Assembly: GCF_021869535.1 (NCBI RefSeq)
Contig: NW_026262690.1
Span: 65,869,995 to 65,933,994, forward strand
Source of the DNA: Mytilus californianus
Taxonomy: Eukaryota; Mollusca; Bivalvia; Mytilida; Mytilidae
Direction: 5' to 3'
Length of the DNA: 64,000 nt
Shown: piece by piece, positions 34,081 through 46,118 of the stretch
How positions within the stretch are numbered: the first letter of the stretch is position 1
How the letters are laid out: the number at the start of each line of letters is the position of its first letter
Position numbers and translations under genes: made by a program
The notes under the pieces: model-generated
What the model was told of the DNA's origin: nothing
Seen by the model: the letters and a program-made list of their open reading frames with translations, nothing else
Databases searched by the model: none

Positions 34081-36460
34081 AAGACGAAGATCCCTCCGTG
34101 AACGGAGCACCCTATTACCTGACGATTAATGTAAACACAAACATAATTTATCTTCATCTTAACAGTTAAGGTCATACGATAAAGAATAAATTCCTCGTTG
34201 ATGTTTCCTTAAAATTTTGACTCAAAGTCAATTTTGATATGCACAATCGAAATATGCAAAGAAAAATATACCTCCGTGACTTAATTTTTGAGATATTTAA
34301 GTTTAAAAACTCAAAATTTCATTTTTGATTACTTTTCCGAAAAAAATAACACAACTTTGAAACGAAAAAGATATTTTCACCCGTCTTTTCTAAAGTGTTC
34401 CTTACATATATATATAGACGTGTAAGAAGGTCTTTATGATTAAGTGATCAAATATTTGTGAAATAATTCAATTATTGGAAATTAAAACCCGTAGACATTT
34501 ATTTGAAAATAGAAATGTATGTAGACTAAAAATTATTGTTGACGTTTTCTTTAATAGAATAAATGAGATTCATGTGCTCATATTTTAGCTTAAGATTTGA
34601 AACCTATTTTTATAATGCTGGATATCCCATTTTTTATTTTTTTTTTTTGCGCTGTCGCAATGCAACATCGTCGTGCAGCTATTCCCACCGTAAACAAAAC
34701 CACTATACAAATAACAGTCACAGTATACTAATTTTTTAAGGTAAGAACAATAAACAGTCTTCCTTTGCCTTGAATTTTATGCCCCCGTAGCAGATTTCGA
34801 GTGCTTGAATATACATCAAGTGCCTATACAAATACTTTTAAATTCACGTAACCGATTTGATGACGTAAGTGAATTTTCCGCGAATTTTGAATGGTCATCA
34901 GTAGCAACGTTGCGAAAACAACACGTTAAATTTAAATGTGTTATATGCCCTTGCGACTGTATCGTATGCCATTAAGGCCAGGGGAAAATCATCGATGAGA
35001 AAGACACAAAACTTCTAGGATTTATACATTTACCAGATCATATAATAGAAGGTAGATTTGACTAGAATATTAAGCTAACGACCGTATTGACACCACCTGT
35101 ATGGCAAACACTACAGCATGAAATTGATTGGAAAAGTTCTGGCGCGCGTAAACTTGAATTCTTAGGTAAAATATGAAGATGGTTGCATGTTTGGATAGAA
35201 AATGAAGATAAAAACATCTTACAGTGTTAAAAGATACATTGAATGTGAGACATACTCAGGTGTTGTTGTTTTTTTCGGAAACCAATGATTTTCTTTTTGA
35301 TAGCATTTTTTAATGGATAATTTGGAAACATACCAAGTATGTCATTATTACATTTATTACTTGAGTACGTTTAGGTGCGACTACCATAAGTCTGTTCGTG
35401 ATCTATCTTCATGCCCCACAAGAGACGACGGGAACATTTACCTGTGCCCCTGGAAGAAAATAGCAAACAATGCTTCTTCCGATGCATCCATCAAATCATT
35501 TGAAAATGTTGTTAAAGACAACTAAACACACCGTTAGCGAATTTGTCAGATTATTCCTTGTCTTATAATAACTGTGCCCCTTGATCAAGCTGAACATTGC
35601 AAATTGTTTGATTTCCGGACAGACAATATCTTGCGTAACCTCAACACAATCAATCTAAATTTTGAAAATGTTGTCAGAGAACACTGAACACAGACCCGTT
35701 TTAAATTAATCCAGTTTCACTTTTGACTCCCCAGAGTTATGTCACGCGATCAATCTGAAAATAGCTAAAGTTACGGACAATAACTAGAAAGAACCTCCGC
35801 CAAGTTACTTGAACTTTGAATATTGTAAGATACCACTGAGCAGAAATCCCGGTCGAATTTGACTGATTGGACATGTGTTTATCCAATGTAATGCTCATGA
35901 ATACAGCAGATCGATAACGTAAGTAAGTTTCCAGCAAATCTTGAGGCAGAAAATAGTGACTTTCCTTGGCCACGGATTAGACAAATATGTCTGCTATAAT
36001 TTTTTTGACCTCAATATTATTCAAAGATCATCTTTTAAAATTGACATTCTCTCAAAAAGTATATCGAAATATGTCAATTGCAATCAACTCCAAGAAGCGG
36101 AATATTTAGGTATCTCTTCACCATAAGTATGATTTATTCGACAAGCAACAATTAGCTTCGCAGGTTGGTATTAAAGAGGGTGAAGATGTTTTTACCGAGA
36201 TAGTAGCTTTGGTTATCTCAATTGACGGTACACCATTAATTTTAAATGTGCGATTTTGGTTGCAGGATAACAAACTTAAACAAGTTCGCTGAATTTTTGT
36301 TTTACTTGATACACTTGGCCGTTAAAGAATAGATAACCTGGCACAATATCGTCCTCTTTCGCGCTATTGTGAAATCATCGAATGAAGAATTTCCTCTGGA
36401 TTTGAACTGGCATAAACAGAACGATGATTGTCATATGTTAAGCAGATTAGTTGACAACAG
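34081..36460. other. Intergenic DNA, no confident gene
   Basis: A 70-codon frame at 35313-35525 has some cysteine spacing (CDYHKSVRDLSSC and YLCPWKK) but I cannot place it in a family. The rest is AT-rich. Confidence 0.35.
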
Positions 36461-36469
36461 TGTTTTGAC

Positions 36470-36615
36470 AGGATTCGTGTATATCAGTCTTTGATTTTCT
36501 ATGCTGTGTTTTGTAGACTTGTTCGTCTTTTCGTCGTTTATATTTTTTGCTATGGTGTTGTGATCAGTTTTTCTTTCGACTTTTGAGTCTTGAATGTCCC
36601 CTTTGTATCTACCGT
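36470..36615 (+). repeat. Mussel dispersed repeat tail
   Basis: Phrases such as 'ttctatgctgtgttttgtag', 'ttttgctatggtgttgtgat' and 'tcgacttttgagtcttgaat' match an abundant mussel repeat that I recall, in diverged form. Confidence 0.5.
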
Positions 36616-36754
36616 CTCTTCTATAGTTGAATAGATACTGTCTAATTAATATATTCACTAATTACAATAGAAAATGACAATATAATTTTTGAGAAGATAT
36701 TGTATCATTTACCAACATAATTCAGTTAAAATACACCTATGTAAAAGAAAGGAG

Positions 36755-37015
36755 ATGTGGTATGATTGCAAATGAGAAAACTATCCATCAAATTTAATAT
36801 GAAGTGGATGTAGCATTTATAGCAACCGTACGGCCTTCAAAAATGAGAAAAACCCATATCGTATAGTCGGCTATAAAACACCCCGACATGAAAATTATGA
36901 AACTCGATTGAGAAAACTAACGGCCTAATTTATAACATAACAATTTACGAAAAAACAAATATGACATGAACCAACGACAACCACAGAACTACAGTCTCCT
37001 GGCTTGGAACAGGCA
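36755..37015 (+). repeat. Mussel dispersed repeat
   Basis: It starts 'ggagatgtggtatgattgc' and contains 'acggccttcaaaaatgag', 'gagaaaactaacggcctaat' and 'ggcttggaacaggcac'. It is the same family as 39175. Confidence 0.8.
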
Positions 37016-37646
37016 CATAATGAACCTAGTTGACTCACTTTGTGTGGATTTATTTTTGATAAAAAATTTATTTAATTATTTTTGGTTTCAATTGATTAAA
37101 AGAAAAAGAAATTTTCATATTTAAGAGGAATGTGTCAGTCCTACAGGTGAATTCTGAATTTGATTAATGTTTCATTTTCTTTGACGGTTCATCTTTATAA
37201 ATTTTGTTATTGTTTGCAAATAACTCTTCTTTTCACTGATGAGACTTCAGCATTAATGTGAAATTAAAAAAGAAAGTGATGAACTCTAAAAGGTACAAAT
37301 CTTGCCATGAACTCGGATATTTTCAATATATGGAGCGTTCTTATGACCAACGTTCAGAGTCAGAAAATTGTCATAAAAATCCGTTGGATGTCCGACAAAT
37401 GATAAACCAGTTTGCCGTGTGCCAAATGTCAGAAAAGAAATGAGGAAATCGTAATTAGACCAACATAAAAAAAATTATGTGTTTACTGTCACCCGACCTA
37501 CTATATGAACTCTAAACCTATTTTTTTTTAACATTTTCCCTTAATCATTTTAAACCAACTGTCTCAGGAAAAGTTGACACAAGATAAATTTGTCTATTCT
37601 TTTTATGTTCCTATTGGCCCATACAGTTATACGCATTTACACATCC

Positions 37647-37735
37647 TGGCTTTCAAATGTTTATCTATGAGCGTTTCTGATGAATGTAGATCCATAGAAG
37701 CGCTTCGAAGACACGAAATTTATAAAGTGTTAATT
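37647..37735 (+). repeat. Dispersed repeat with a TGATGAA motif, copy 2
   Basis: It aligns with 2534-2620: ctggctttcaaatgttt, gagcgtttctgatgaatg, gaagcgcttcg, and ataaagtgtta. Confidence 0.5.
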
Positions 37736-38189
37736 AATTTGAAACTGTCAAATAATCATATGACAATAAACGCAATATGTTTTTGATAATTTCATGTTTG
37801 GGGAGTGGGGGTTAAAATAAAAAAAAACATTCCCTACTCATAAAGCAAAACCAAAATATAAATAATCTCAATTAAGTATGGCAAAATGAAAGACTGGTAT
37901 TTAGAAAAAAATCATTCATCTTTTCCATATTTTGTTTTCAATAAATATGGTCCTGTGGTTTTAACAATGAAAATATGCCAGTACATTCATTACAGCTTGT
38001 GTGAATGCCTACCGCCCAGGACAAGTGACCCAAATACACTTAGTTTTATTTCTTATTATGTAGAAATACTTACGATCAATGCTTACTTAGTTGCAAGCTT
38101 TTTCAATGGATTATATTTGCAAGCGCATTTTTACCTCTAAACCTAATAGTTGGACTACCAGAGCAGATGATACAGGACCCTATCAATAA

Positions 38190-38380
38190 TTTTTTATTAC
38201 GGACGCAAAGTGATACGCTTCGTGGCTGATTTTCTACACAAGTCGTGTTTTTTCTATTCATCGGAGGGGTAAGTACCTTCATTCGATCAATTTCATGGAC
38301 GTATGGACCATTTTATTACTGTCATTCAGCATCCGACTTTGTTACAGTCGCTATGGTGGAACTATTCCGCACTGAATGAA
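38190..38380 (+). repeat. Dispersed repeat, plus-oriented copy
   Basis: 'ggacgcaaagtgatacgctt' through 'catcggaggggtaagtacc' to 'gtggaactattccgcactga' is the reverse complement of 49219-49395 with few differences. Confidence 0.75.
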
Positions 38381-39035
38381 CAATATTATTCAAAAATATT
38401 CTTTATATCGTAAATATAACTACATTTGATGTTAAACACTTCATATTAATTAAAGTCGATTATTTTTAACGTTGGGGAAATTTAGAAAGCAAATTGTTAC
38501 TGTTCTCAATATTTCAATGGTAAAATATTAAGGTGAGGTAATCAACCCCACATTCCATTTCAGTTGCAATGGCGCAAAATTCGAAGTTTGATGATGACGT
38601 TTTACAGCTTGTTTCATGGTATATAAACTAAGCGAAAACAAAATAAATCAAAACAAAAACTAAAACAGACCAACAGAAATGTTTACATAAATTTCAAGTA
38701 GGAGTATTTGCAGTCCCATTCAGTATTGGAGGATGGGGTAGGGACCTCAATATGAAAAAGAACAGATCACCAACTCACTAAATGCAATACAAAAAAAATG
38801 AGAGGTAACCATATGAACTTCTACAGAGCAGTAACTACCCACTTACAGGCAGCATCCTCCAAAACACAACAAGAGCAATCAAACACAAGGGCGTTTTTTC
38901 GCAAATAGTGCTTTCTGCTGTGTACCGTCTATATGTGCTTTTTAGCCTTGCTTTAGCTTATTTTTTTTTTCTGTTTTGGCTGGTGTAGTCTATTTATATT
39001 ATATATCATGTTTGTATTTTGTCTGCATGTTTATA

Positions 39036-39161
39036 CACAGTCGCTTGCATTTTAGTAATACAAATATTAAAAAATATTTTTTAAAATAGTGATATATATT
39101 ATATATTACTATTTCTTTTAATTTTTGTTATATTTTTATCACTAAAATTCAAGCGACTGTG
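39036..39161. mobile_element. 126-bp MITE, TIR CACAGTCG, 7-bp target duplication
   Basis: The ends are CACAGTCGCTTG(C)ATTTTAG and its inverse, flanked on both sides by GTTTATA (39029-39035 and 39162-39168). It has exactly the same length as the copy at 48622-48747. The interior is AT-only and non-coding. Confidence 0.85.
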
Positions 39162-39174
39162 GTTTATATTTCTA

Positions 39175-39310
39175 AGGAGATGTGGTATGATTGCCAATGA
39201 GACAACTATCCACCCAAGTTCAAATGATGTATAGTCCGCTTTAAAAGGCCCTGACATGAAAAATATGAAACAATGCAATTGAGAAAACTAACGCCCTAAT
39301 TTATAATAAT
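39175..39310 (+). repeat. Mussel dispersed repeat
   Basis: It runs 'ggagatgtggtatgattgcc', 'aatgagacaactatccaccc', then 'gagaaaactaacgccctaat'. It begins 7 bp after the target duplication of the 126-bp MITE. Confidence 0.8.
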
Positions 39311-39620
39311 ATGTCTTTTTGTCTTAATATGTGTATCTGTGTCTTATGCCTATAATATGTAAGTCGGTATAAAACCTCATGAGAACTTATGTTATTGTTA
39401 ATGTAGTTATACCCGACTCTAAATAAAAATTACTTACTTACTTACTAGGGCACAATATATCATTCTTTAAATAGAGGAGGAAGGGAACTGGTCATTTGAA
39501 ATCTATGATTTTGAAATTTCTTATCCCCATGTACATTATTTGAAAATAAAACTGGTCCCCCGTTTACTTTTGGGAAAAAAAATGAACAAGCCCCCTGATT
39601 ATTTGCCAGCCACGATTATA

Positions 39621-39650
39621 TACTACTACTACTACTACTACTACTACTAT
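39621..39650 (+). repeat. (ACT)n microsatellite
   Basis: About nine ACT units in tandem. Confidence 0.95.
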
Positions 39651-39929
39651 ATAAATACTTGAATATTTTATAAGAAAATTAAGTCATCATACAATTACAT
39701 GAGTAACATGAGAGATAATTAAAATATTTTTGAAACACAATAATTATCAATAAGGCCTTGAATAAAATATTGTTTGTTTGCCCTTTCCTGATTCAACACT
39801 TTCAATGCCAGTAGGGTAGGCAGGGGAAAATATTTCAACTCATAAAAATTAAAGGAAAATCACATAATCAAGTACGTAATGATAAGTCTAGTTGATTGCC
39901 AGTTCTCAATGGAGTACATGAACATTTCA

Positions 39930-40989
39930 CTTGTTTTTTTCCTGGTACTTTCTTTACAGTAAGGACATTTCCATTTTGAGTTCTTTTAAGCAGTTCTCAT
40001 TTCCTTTTAAAGATACACATTTATAATGATACCATTCATTGCAAAAGTCACAACCAAAGTTTTTGGATTTTCCAAAATTGTGCTTTTGCAAACTGGACAA
40101 CTGAAAACTGAATCCACACTTTCAGAACTGCATGTTTCATTGTAAATACTCTTTTTATCTTTCGACTCGGTGCTATTCTGAAGAGCTTGTATTTTTGACC
40201 TTAGTGCTTGTGTTTTCGTTTTAGGTATGGTTGATTTAAACCTTTTCAAACCATTAGAAAGCGCAACTTTGATAAAGTAATCTTTAATAATTTCAAATAA
40301 GTCTAATAAAACTGCTGTAAAGACCTCAATGGCATTTTCAGAGTCGTCAACCCAATGTGGTTCATTGAACAAGTCACACCATTCTTTTACTAATATTTCA
40401 TCAGATTTTATGGCTAATTTGCATTTGTAATGAACATTTTTTCCATAGTAATGAAAAGCTGTATCAGTAAGATGACACTGTAGCTTCTTATTAAGGGTAC
40501 GAAAAATGTTGAACACATCATCACTAATGTGATGTACTAACTAGAAAAATCAGAAGATGCTTTTGGATGGTTTTTTAAAAGTTCCTGTAGTATAGAATAG
40601 TGATGATGTAAAAGAGAATTCAGTTTGGGTAGATGTCTTTGTTGCTCAGTTAATATATCATCATGATTATCACCAATGTCCCCATCTTCATCAAAACTAA
40701 AGTAATTTTCTTCAAGATCGTTATCAACATTCATCATTTCGTTATCCATATCATCTTCAAACACAACTAAATTTTCATCCAATAAAAGTTCATTAATAGC
40801 TATTTCATACAAGGAATTGCAGCATTCCAAACTCTCCATTGGTCTCAAACTTTCATGATTATAGAAATCATATACTTCTGTACAATGCTTTAATTTAGCA
40901 GCATTAGAATTGTAGTAGATTACACGCAATCCATCAATGAGCATTGCACGACCAATAGCTACACCCATTTGCCCAGGTGAAAAAAATTA
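39930..40989 (-). pseudogene. PIF1-like helicase C-terminal part with a PHD finger, frameshifted
   Basis: Reading leftwards, the frame from 40968 gives MGVAIGRAMLIDGLRVIYYN, the terminal helicase region of PIF1-like proteins, preceded by FFSPGQ and a TAA stop at 40987-40989. An acidic linker follows (EDDMDNEMMNVDNDLEENYF). After a one-base shift near 40520 the frame continues to 40110 with CPVC near 40090. Further shifted frames then give CDFCNEWYHYKC and WKCPYCKES, down to about 39940. Together these show Cx2C, Cx2C-x4-Hx2C and Cx2C, the Cys4-His-Cys3 pattern of a PHD zinc finger. PIF1 enzymes are 5'-3' DNA helicases; PHD fingers bind histone tails. At least two frameshifts and one stop make this copy non-functional unless the assembly is wrong. 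The fusion may belong to a mobile element or to a lineage-specific helicase family. Confidence 0.65.
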
Positions 40990-41085
40990 ATAATAGTCAA
41001 CTTCTAAAAATTGTAAGCTCTGACCTTGAGCTCTATGCACTGTCATTGCATATGCTAGGCGCAATGTCTCGACCAGTCTCAACAT
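40990..41085 (-). pseudogene. PIF1-like helicase motif VI-type segment
   Basis: Upstream of the stop at 40987 the same frame reads LRLAYAMTVHRAQGQSLQFL, then EVDYY. This is the conserved block just before the 'GQ-GVAIGRA' region in PIF1-like helicases. The left boundary of this exon is unclear because similarity is lost near 41085, where a gacc-agtc-type repeat begins. Confidence 0.6.
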
Positions 41086-42480
41086 TTAATTTAGTCTTGA
41101 CTGGTCTTGACTCCATTTAAATCACCCATCTATGTCAGTTATATATTGATCTTACAAAATGCCAGGTTATTTGGTAGAATCTTTAGTGCGGACTTAATTC
41201 AGATAGTCACCTTTAAAAATTTCTTAAACTTTTTTCAAATCAACTAGGATTTTCATTAAACTCTACAGCTTTCTCTTTGTATTTAAACCTGGGAATTTAG
41301 GTCACTTTGATCTTATTTTACTTGTATGATCACTTACTATCCTGATGCATCTGTATACAATGTTACATGATCCCAGAATGTAAAGTTGTTGAGATATGAA
41401 TGATAAGAGTAACTGTAAATTGTAGCCCATGCGTAAGAACTACCTGAAAATAAAAATTCATTCTTAAACCATACTAAAATAATCATATATAAATTTTCAC
41501 CCCCTCCTGCTCCTTATTTAAATGATTAAAATGTTTGTTTCGCATATTAAGGGACATTATTTCAGTATCTTATTAGAGACAGTCAAGGTGGGATAACTCT
41601 AAAATTTTAGCTATATTATAATTAGGTGCTGTTTCCAGAAATTTTTCATTGGCATTTTTGTATTTATAAATTTATAAAGATTTCCCGTCTCTGAAGACAC
41701 TGTGTAATTTGTTGATGTTTATTTAGTGTAAAAGCAGATTTTTTTTTCATAAGAATAATAATGTAACATTAGGTTTCATCAAATAAACAGTGAGCACAAG
41801 CAAAAATTTAACCGAACATTCATGTTCATGATTTTATGACGAGTACTTACAGTTTTGAAGTTAAAATGATGAGGAAATGTCTTAATGAATACATTACTGG
41901 TGAAGCAGTATTCACCAGTATCATTGTAGCGGTAGTTTGGAACAATCAAATTGTATATTTTCTTAGATTACTACATCAATTTAATTTAATTTTGGATGTA
42001 ACATCATTTGTTATAGGTCAAGTTTTTTGTAATACAAATTAACATTTTTGGAACCATTATTTAGTGACTTTTTTGCAATATCTACTAGTACTTTAGTTAA
42101 GGAGGTTAACTTGACAATGGATTTAAAACCTTTTAAAAAGTTTGCAGCTTTCTTTATGGTTGCTTTCAAGCAACAACAACCCCCCTTTTTTTTGAAGGTA
42201 AGGTTTAGTTTTCTTTTGAAATGTTAACGGACGACGGACGCAAAGTGATACTAATAAAAAACTAGGAAATGACATGTCATAAAGTATAATAACTCGAAAA
42301 ATATTTACCCGAAAGCAAACAAAATTTATTATGCAATTGTACAAAATTTCAGTTCTATACTATTTTTACTTTTTGAGTTTTAGTGTTCACAAAAAATTGT
42401 TCAAGAACAGATGGACAAAGTGAAACTATAGAGATCCCACATCCTCAATAAGGGTCCTAAAAAATTAAATTCATTTATAC
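41086..42480. other. Gap between PIF1-like helicase fragments
   Basis: This may be intron plus deleted or unrecognised helicase exons. I see no further helicase motifs here. Sequence near 42225 carries the phrase ggacgacggacgcaaagtga, shared with the 38.2-kb repeat. Confidence 0.35.
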
Positions 42481-42796
42481 CTGAAGACCACCAAAGTAAA
42501 GTGTTTTGTCCTTTACAAGGCGTCAAACTAGCTCAACCTTGTCAAACATCACTTTTGAAAGCATGCCAATTTCATCAATAAACAACGTTTGTGTCGACTG
42601 GATCCTATTTCTGACCTCAGTGAATTGCTCGTTCAACAAAAATGTTTCCTGTAACTCATCGCTTGTCATTCTTCCATCCTTGATGCCAGACCAGTGGTGT
42701 AGTGTAGTGGCCCCAAAACCAAGTTCACAACTTGCAACACCTGTTGTTGATGTTATGGCCACTGACTTCTGCTTCTTTAAAGCTTGTTTGATCTTC
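42481..42796 (-). pseudogene. PIF1-like helicase exon with Walker B motif
   Basis: A plausible AG acceptor (ttcattttag) and GT donor (cttcag/gtataa) bound a 316-bp exon. It reads KIKQALKKQKSVAITSTTGV, then CELGFGATTLHHWSGIKDGR, and LFIDEIGMLS (Walker B), ending RLVKDKTLYFGGLQ. A TGA at 42523-42525 falls where a Cys or similar residue is expected, interrupting the frame. The Walker A exon (GxxGxGKS) should lie upstream beyond 42800 on the minus strand; I did not find it, and that region is now occupied by other elements. It belongs with the fragments at 39930-41085. Confidence 0.75.
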
Positions 42797-42894
42797 CTAA
42801 AATGAATATGTTAACAATTAAAAAGTTACTAAACCAGGACTAATTGAGTTATGTTTTCCCGTATGAATCAATCATTTAAGTTAATTTTCTTATT

Positions 42895-43165
42895 ATCCCC
42901 TCGCCAACGATGTTGCGAAAGGATATAGTAACGCTGCCATCCGTCCGTCCTTCCGTCCGTAACACCCGTGTGAAAACTCTAGACTCAACATCCTTCAGTG
43001 GATTTTGACCAACCTTGGTACATACTTAGTCCTTTTGAAAATCTGGACCCCTATTGATTTTCAAGGTCAAATGTCAAAGATCAAGGTCACAAGATCAATA
43101 TTTTATTCAGGGTCAAATTTTAACACAGTGAGGGGATGCCATGCTTCGCGTTGCCATTGTTACAT
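42895..43165 (+). repeat. Bivalve dispersed repeat with CCGTCCGT microsatellite
   Basis: 'atccgtccgtccttccgtcc' is followed by 'agtggattttgaccaacctt' and 'aaggtcaaatgtcaaagatc', a repeat type common in bivalves and similar in style to 52918-53245. Confidence 0.6.
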
Positions 43166-43380
43166 TTACAATGTATATATCAATCTTATATTTCAAAAAC
43201 TCTAAAACAATCTTCCAAACTTTTCAACAGTAATAGCTTTCCTCAGGGAAGTCTCATAAAGCCGTTCGTTTAGAAGATGTAGTGAACATTTCTATGTTTC
43301 TATGAGAAAGTTGATATTTTTGGGCCAAAAAAGCTTTATTGCCCCAACTCCTTTTTAAACTTGTTCTTTATACTATTTTC

Positions 43381-43536
43381 AGTCTTGCAATTAACTAAAT
43401 GGAAAGTGAAACGGCTGGAAAAAAAAAACTGGAAGACATTCATTCCAAATATTTTGTACAATTTTGTAAAAAAAGTCATTGTGCCATCGAAAGATGTATT
43501 TTCGAAAATAATGATAGCGGTATTCCCTAACAGCAT
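43381..43536 (+). pseudogene. P-element-like transposase, 5' remnant before the BEL/Pao insertion
   Basis: A possible acceptor (ctattttcag) precedes a frame TKWKVKRLEKKNWKTF...VPSKDVFSKIMIAVFPNSI that continues across the retrotransposon insertion: after removing 43537-46253 and one AGCAT, the frame reads on as RKIRYKGKSKYIVYNLTAKV. The N-terminal THAP zinc finger expected in P-type transposases is not visible. Confidence 0.5.
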
Positions 43537-43719
43537 TGTCAAGTATTTGCCGCTGTTCATTTACTAAGTAACTTACATCACTAACGTTACCTATTGTTTC
43601 CGTTGCCTATTGTATACGTAACGTTGCCTTGTGGGCAACGTCTCATCACATGAATACAATTTGTATGAACACAAGCCTTATTAATTCAAAGCGAAGTTCT
43701 TACCACAAGATTCCCGATA
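43537..43719 (+). repeat. 5' LTR of the BEL/Pao element
   Basis: 183 bp. Contains related aacgttacc/aacgttgcc blocks. It has about 48 bp (cgtaacgttgccttgtgggc and following) that the right LTR lacks. Confidence 0.85.
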
Positions 43720-43734
43720 TTGGTGCCGTGACCA

Positions 43735-44995
43735 ATGGAGAAGTTAAAAGCAATTTGTGGTGGTCACCGAAGTGCAGTAACAAGATTGATTAATAGAACC
43801 AAGGAGAGAATTTCTGAAAATGATATTGAACTTCAAGAGCTTTAGGCTGCCGCAGATACTCTAACAAAGAAGAGGAACCTGCTTGAATATCTAGACTCAC
43901 AGATCTTAGATGGAACCGAACTAGAAGACATGGAACAAGAAATTCTTGACGCGGACGAGTATACAATATATGGAAGTCGCCATTCGCCGATTCAAGGACA
44001 ACAAAATAACCCCATTTCAGCAAACGGTTAGTGAAACAACTTATGTTCCAATAGCAAATACACTTGCAAATCACAACTCGAACCATTCAGAAAATGTATT
44101 TTCAGTGGATAATAACTCTGTTTATTCGAACGCAAACCCAACAACAACAACAAATTTCTATCACAAACTACCTAAGCTTGATCTACCGAACTTTACGGGA
44201 GACATATTAACATGGCAGACATTCTGGGAATCGTTTGAGACAACCATTCATCACAATCCCTCTTTGACAAATGTACAAAAGTTCAGCTATCTCAACCTAT
44301 TCCGGTTTATCTCTATCAAACGCCAACTATGACCACGCAATTATATTGCTAAAGGAGCGGTATGGACAGACACAAACAATAATAAACGCGTACATGCAGA
44401 ATTTACTTAAACTTACGCACCCGTCACTTACACCGCACAGCATAAGAGCATTTTACGATAAAATGGAATCGTGCATAAGGGGATTAGAGTCGCTCGGACA
44501 ATCGCAAGACACATTCGGATCACTTTTAGTACCAATTATATTTGGAAAATTGCCCGACGAAATGAAAAAGCTGATGACCAGAGAATACGGAAAACGGAAT
44601 TGGGATATTAGGTCCCTAAGAGAAGCAATCGGTAAAGAAATGTACGTTCAGGAAACTGGTAATTCAGATAAATTAGACAGTTTCACTCCCACAGCGTCAT
44701 TTTACACAGCAGTTGAACCCAAAATCACTGCAAGACCTCAATCAGTAAAAAATCAGTTTAAACCCAAAACCTGTATTTACTGCAAACAATCGCATTCTTC
44801 CCTAGAATGTACTAATGTTGTAGACAGAGAGAGCCGCTTAGCTATTATAAAACAGAATAAGGTATGATACAATTACCTTGGCAATCACAAAGTTTCGGAA
44901 TGCCGCTCACGATTTAGATGTAGGAATTGTGATAGCAAACATCACACTAGCGTTTGTGATAGAAATGAGAATCAAGAAAGAGAAAATGTAAGTAC
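43735..44995 (+). pseudogene. BEL/Pao gag remnant
   Basis: An ATG at 43735, 14 bases after the start of the primer-binding site, begins MEKLKAICGGHRSAVTRLIN. A TAG near 43843 and a frameshift near 43960 follow. The next frame has KLPKLDLPNFTGDILTWQTF, the start of the Pao-type capsid-like domain. A second break near 44290 leads to NYDHAIILLKERYGQTQTII and on to a zinc-knuckle region, CIYCKQSHSSLEC. A TGA near 44865 interrupts just before SECRSRFRCRNCDSKHHTSV, the second knuckle. Gag would form the particle that packages the element RNA. With at least two frameshifts and two stops it is not functional. Confidence 0.8.
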
Positions 44996-44996
44996 T

Positions 44997-45779
44997 ATGA
45001 AACCCTTACCACAAAACACAAGTGTAAATACAGTAGAGAGCAACAATGATACAGTAACATTCTACACGTCAACATCGAGCGTTAAAACAAGTACAGACGT
45101 ATTGTTAAAAACAGCCATCTCACCAGTTTGGGTAGATGGCAGGTCAGCTACTGCCAATATTCTTTTAGATGAAGGATCTCAGAAGTCGTTTATAAGCAAA
45201 GAGTTAGCAACAGAATTACAATTAAAACCAAATGGAACTTCGACAATTAGCCTAGCAGCATTTGGAGATGCACACAGAAATGTACGCAATTTAGACACTG
45301 CCATAATAGATTTACAGACTCAGAACGGAAGGAAAATACCGATGGAAGTATTAATTGTTCCCACTATCGCAGCACCGTTACATAATCGCATGACCTACAA
45401 TGCTGCTAAACTGCCATACCTCAGTGGACTTAGATTTGCGCACCCTGTAAGCGACATGGATAAATTCAAGATTTCGCTTTTAATAGGTTCTGATTACTAC
45501 TGGGATATCGTAGAAGACAAAATTATCCGTGGACCAGGCCCGACCGCAGTAGAATCAAAACTCGGATACCTACTTTCTGGACCAATGAAAGACTCAGCTG
45601 GACCCACATCCTCAGCTTTCATGATACAACACAAAACGGAAGAAGTCGATTTGGAACGTTTTAAGAAAATCAAATCATTCGGAGAAGCTTCTGGCAAATC
45701 AGTGAAATCTAGCAAAAACAGCTGGTTAGAGACATATGAATCGGATAGTATTACAACCGATATATTGCAAAACGTATGA
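44997..45779 (+). pseudogene. BEL/Pao aspartic protease-like region (start of pol)
   Basis: The frame continues from the zinc-knuckle region and is open for about 260 codons. ANILLDEGSQKSFISKELA fits the retropepsin-like active-site region of Pao elements (LLDxGSxxSFI). It is followed by KISLLIGSDYYWDIV and GPGPTAVESKLGYLLSGPM, the conserved end of this domain. The protease normally matures the Gag-Pol polyprotein. The reverse transcriptase that should follow is missing: within about 350 bp the sequence reaches the right LTR, with only a short remnant (FLELPCNHIITNRRTLGMIH) between. Confidence 0.8.
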
Positions 45780-46118
45780 AAGAAGATTTTCTGGAGTTGC
45801 CTTGTAATCACATCATCACAAACCGCCGTACACTTGGAATGATACACACATTGAGCAGGGAACCAGGAATGATGAAAATCCACGGAGACAGAGCGCCGAG
45901 TAAACCTGAAGCCAAGCTAAAGATTCAAACATGGACTTAATATTTTCATGACAATATACTTATCAAGTGCGCCATAATTTTGATAATGATCATAGTGATT
46001 AGACAGTTCTATTTCTATTCATTACATGGACTTTAAATGGTTAATTATCATTTCACACTTTGTATGTTAATTTCTTTATGATAATATTTTATCAATTTTC
46101 ACTTCTCGGCGCCCCCAG

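Noticed and set aside
35313-35525. Possible cysteine-rich secreted peptide or IL-17-like exon (LCPWKK)
   Set aside because: Only one short Cys-Pro-Trp phrase matches; no signal peptide and no further conserved cysteines.
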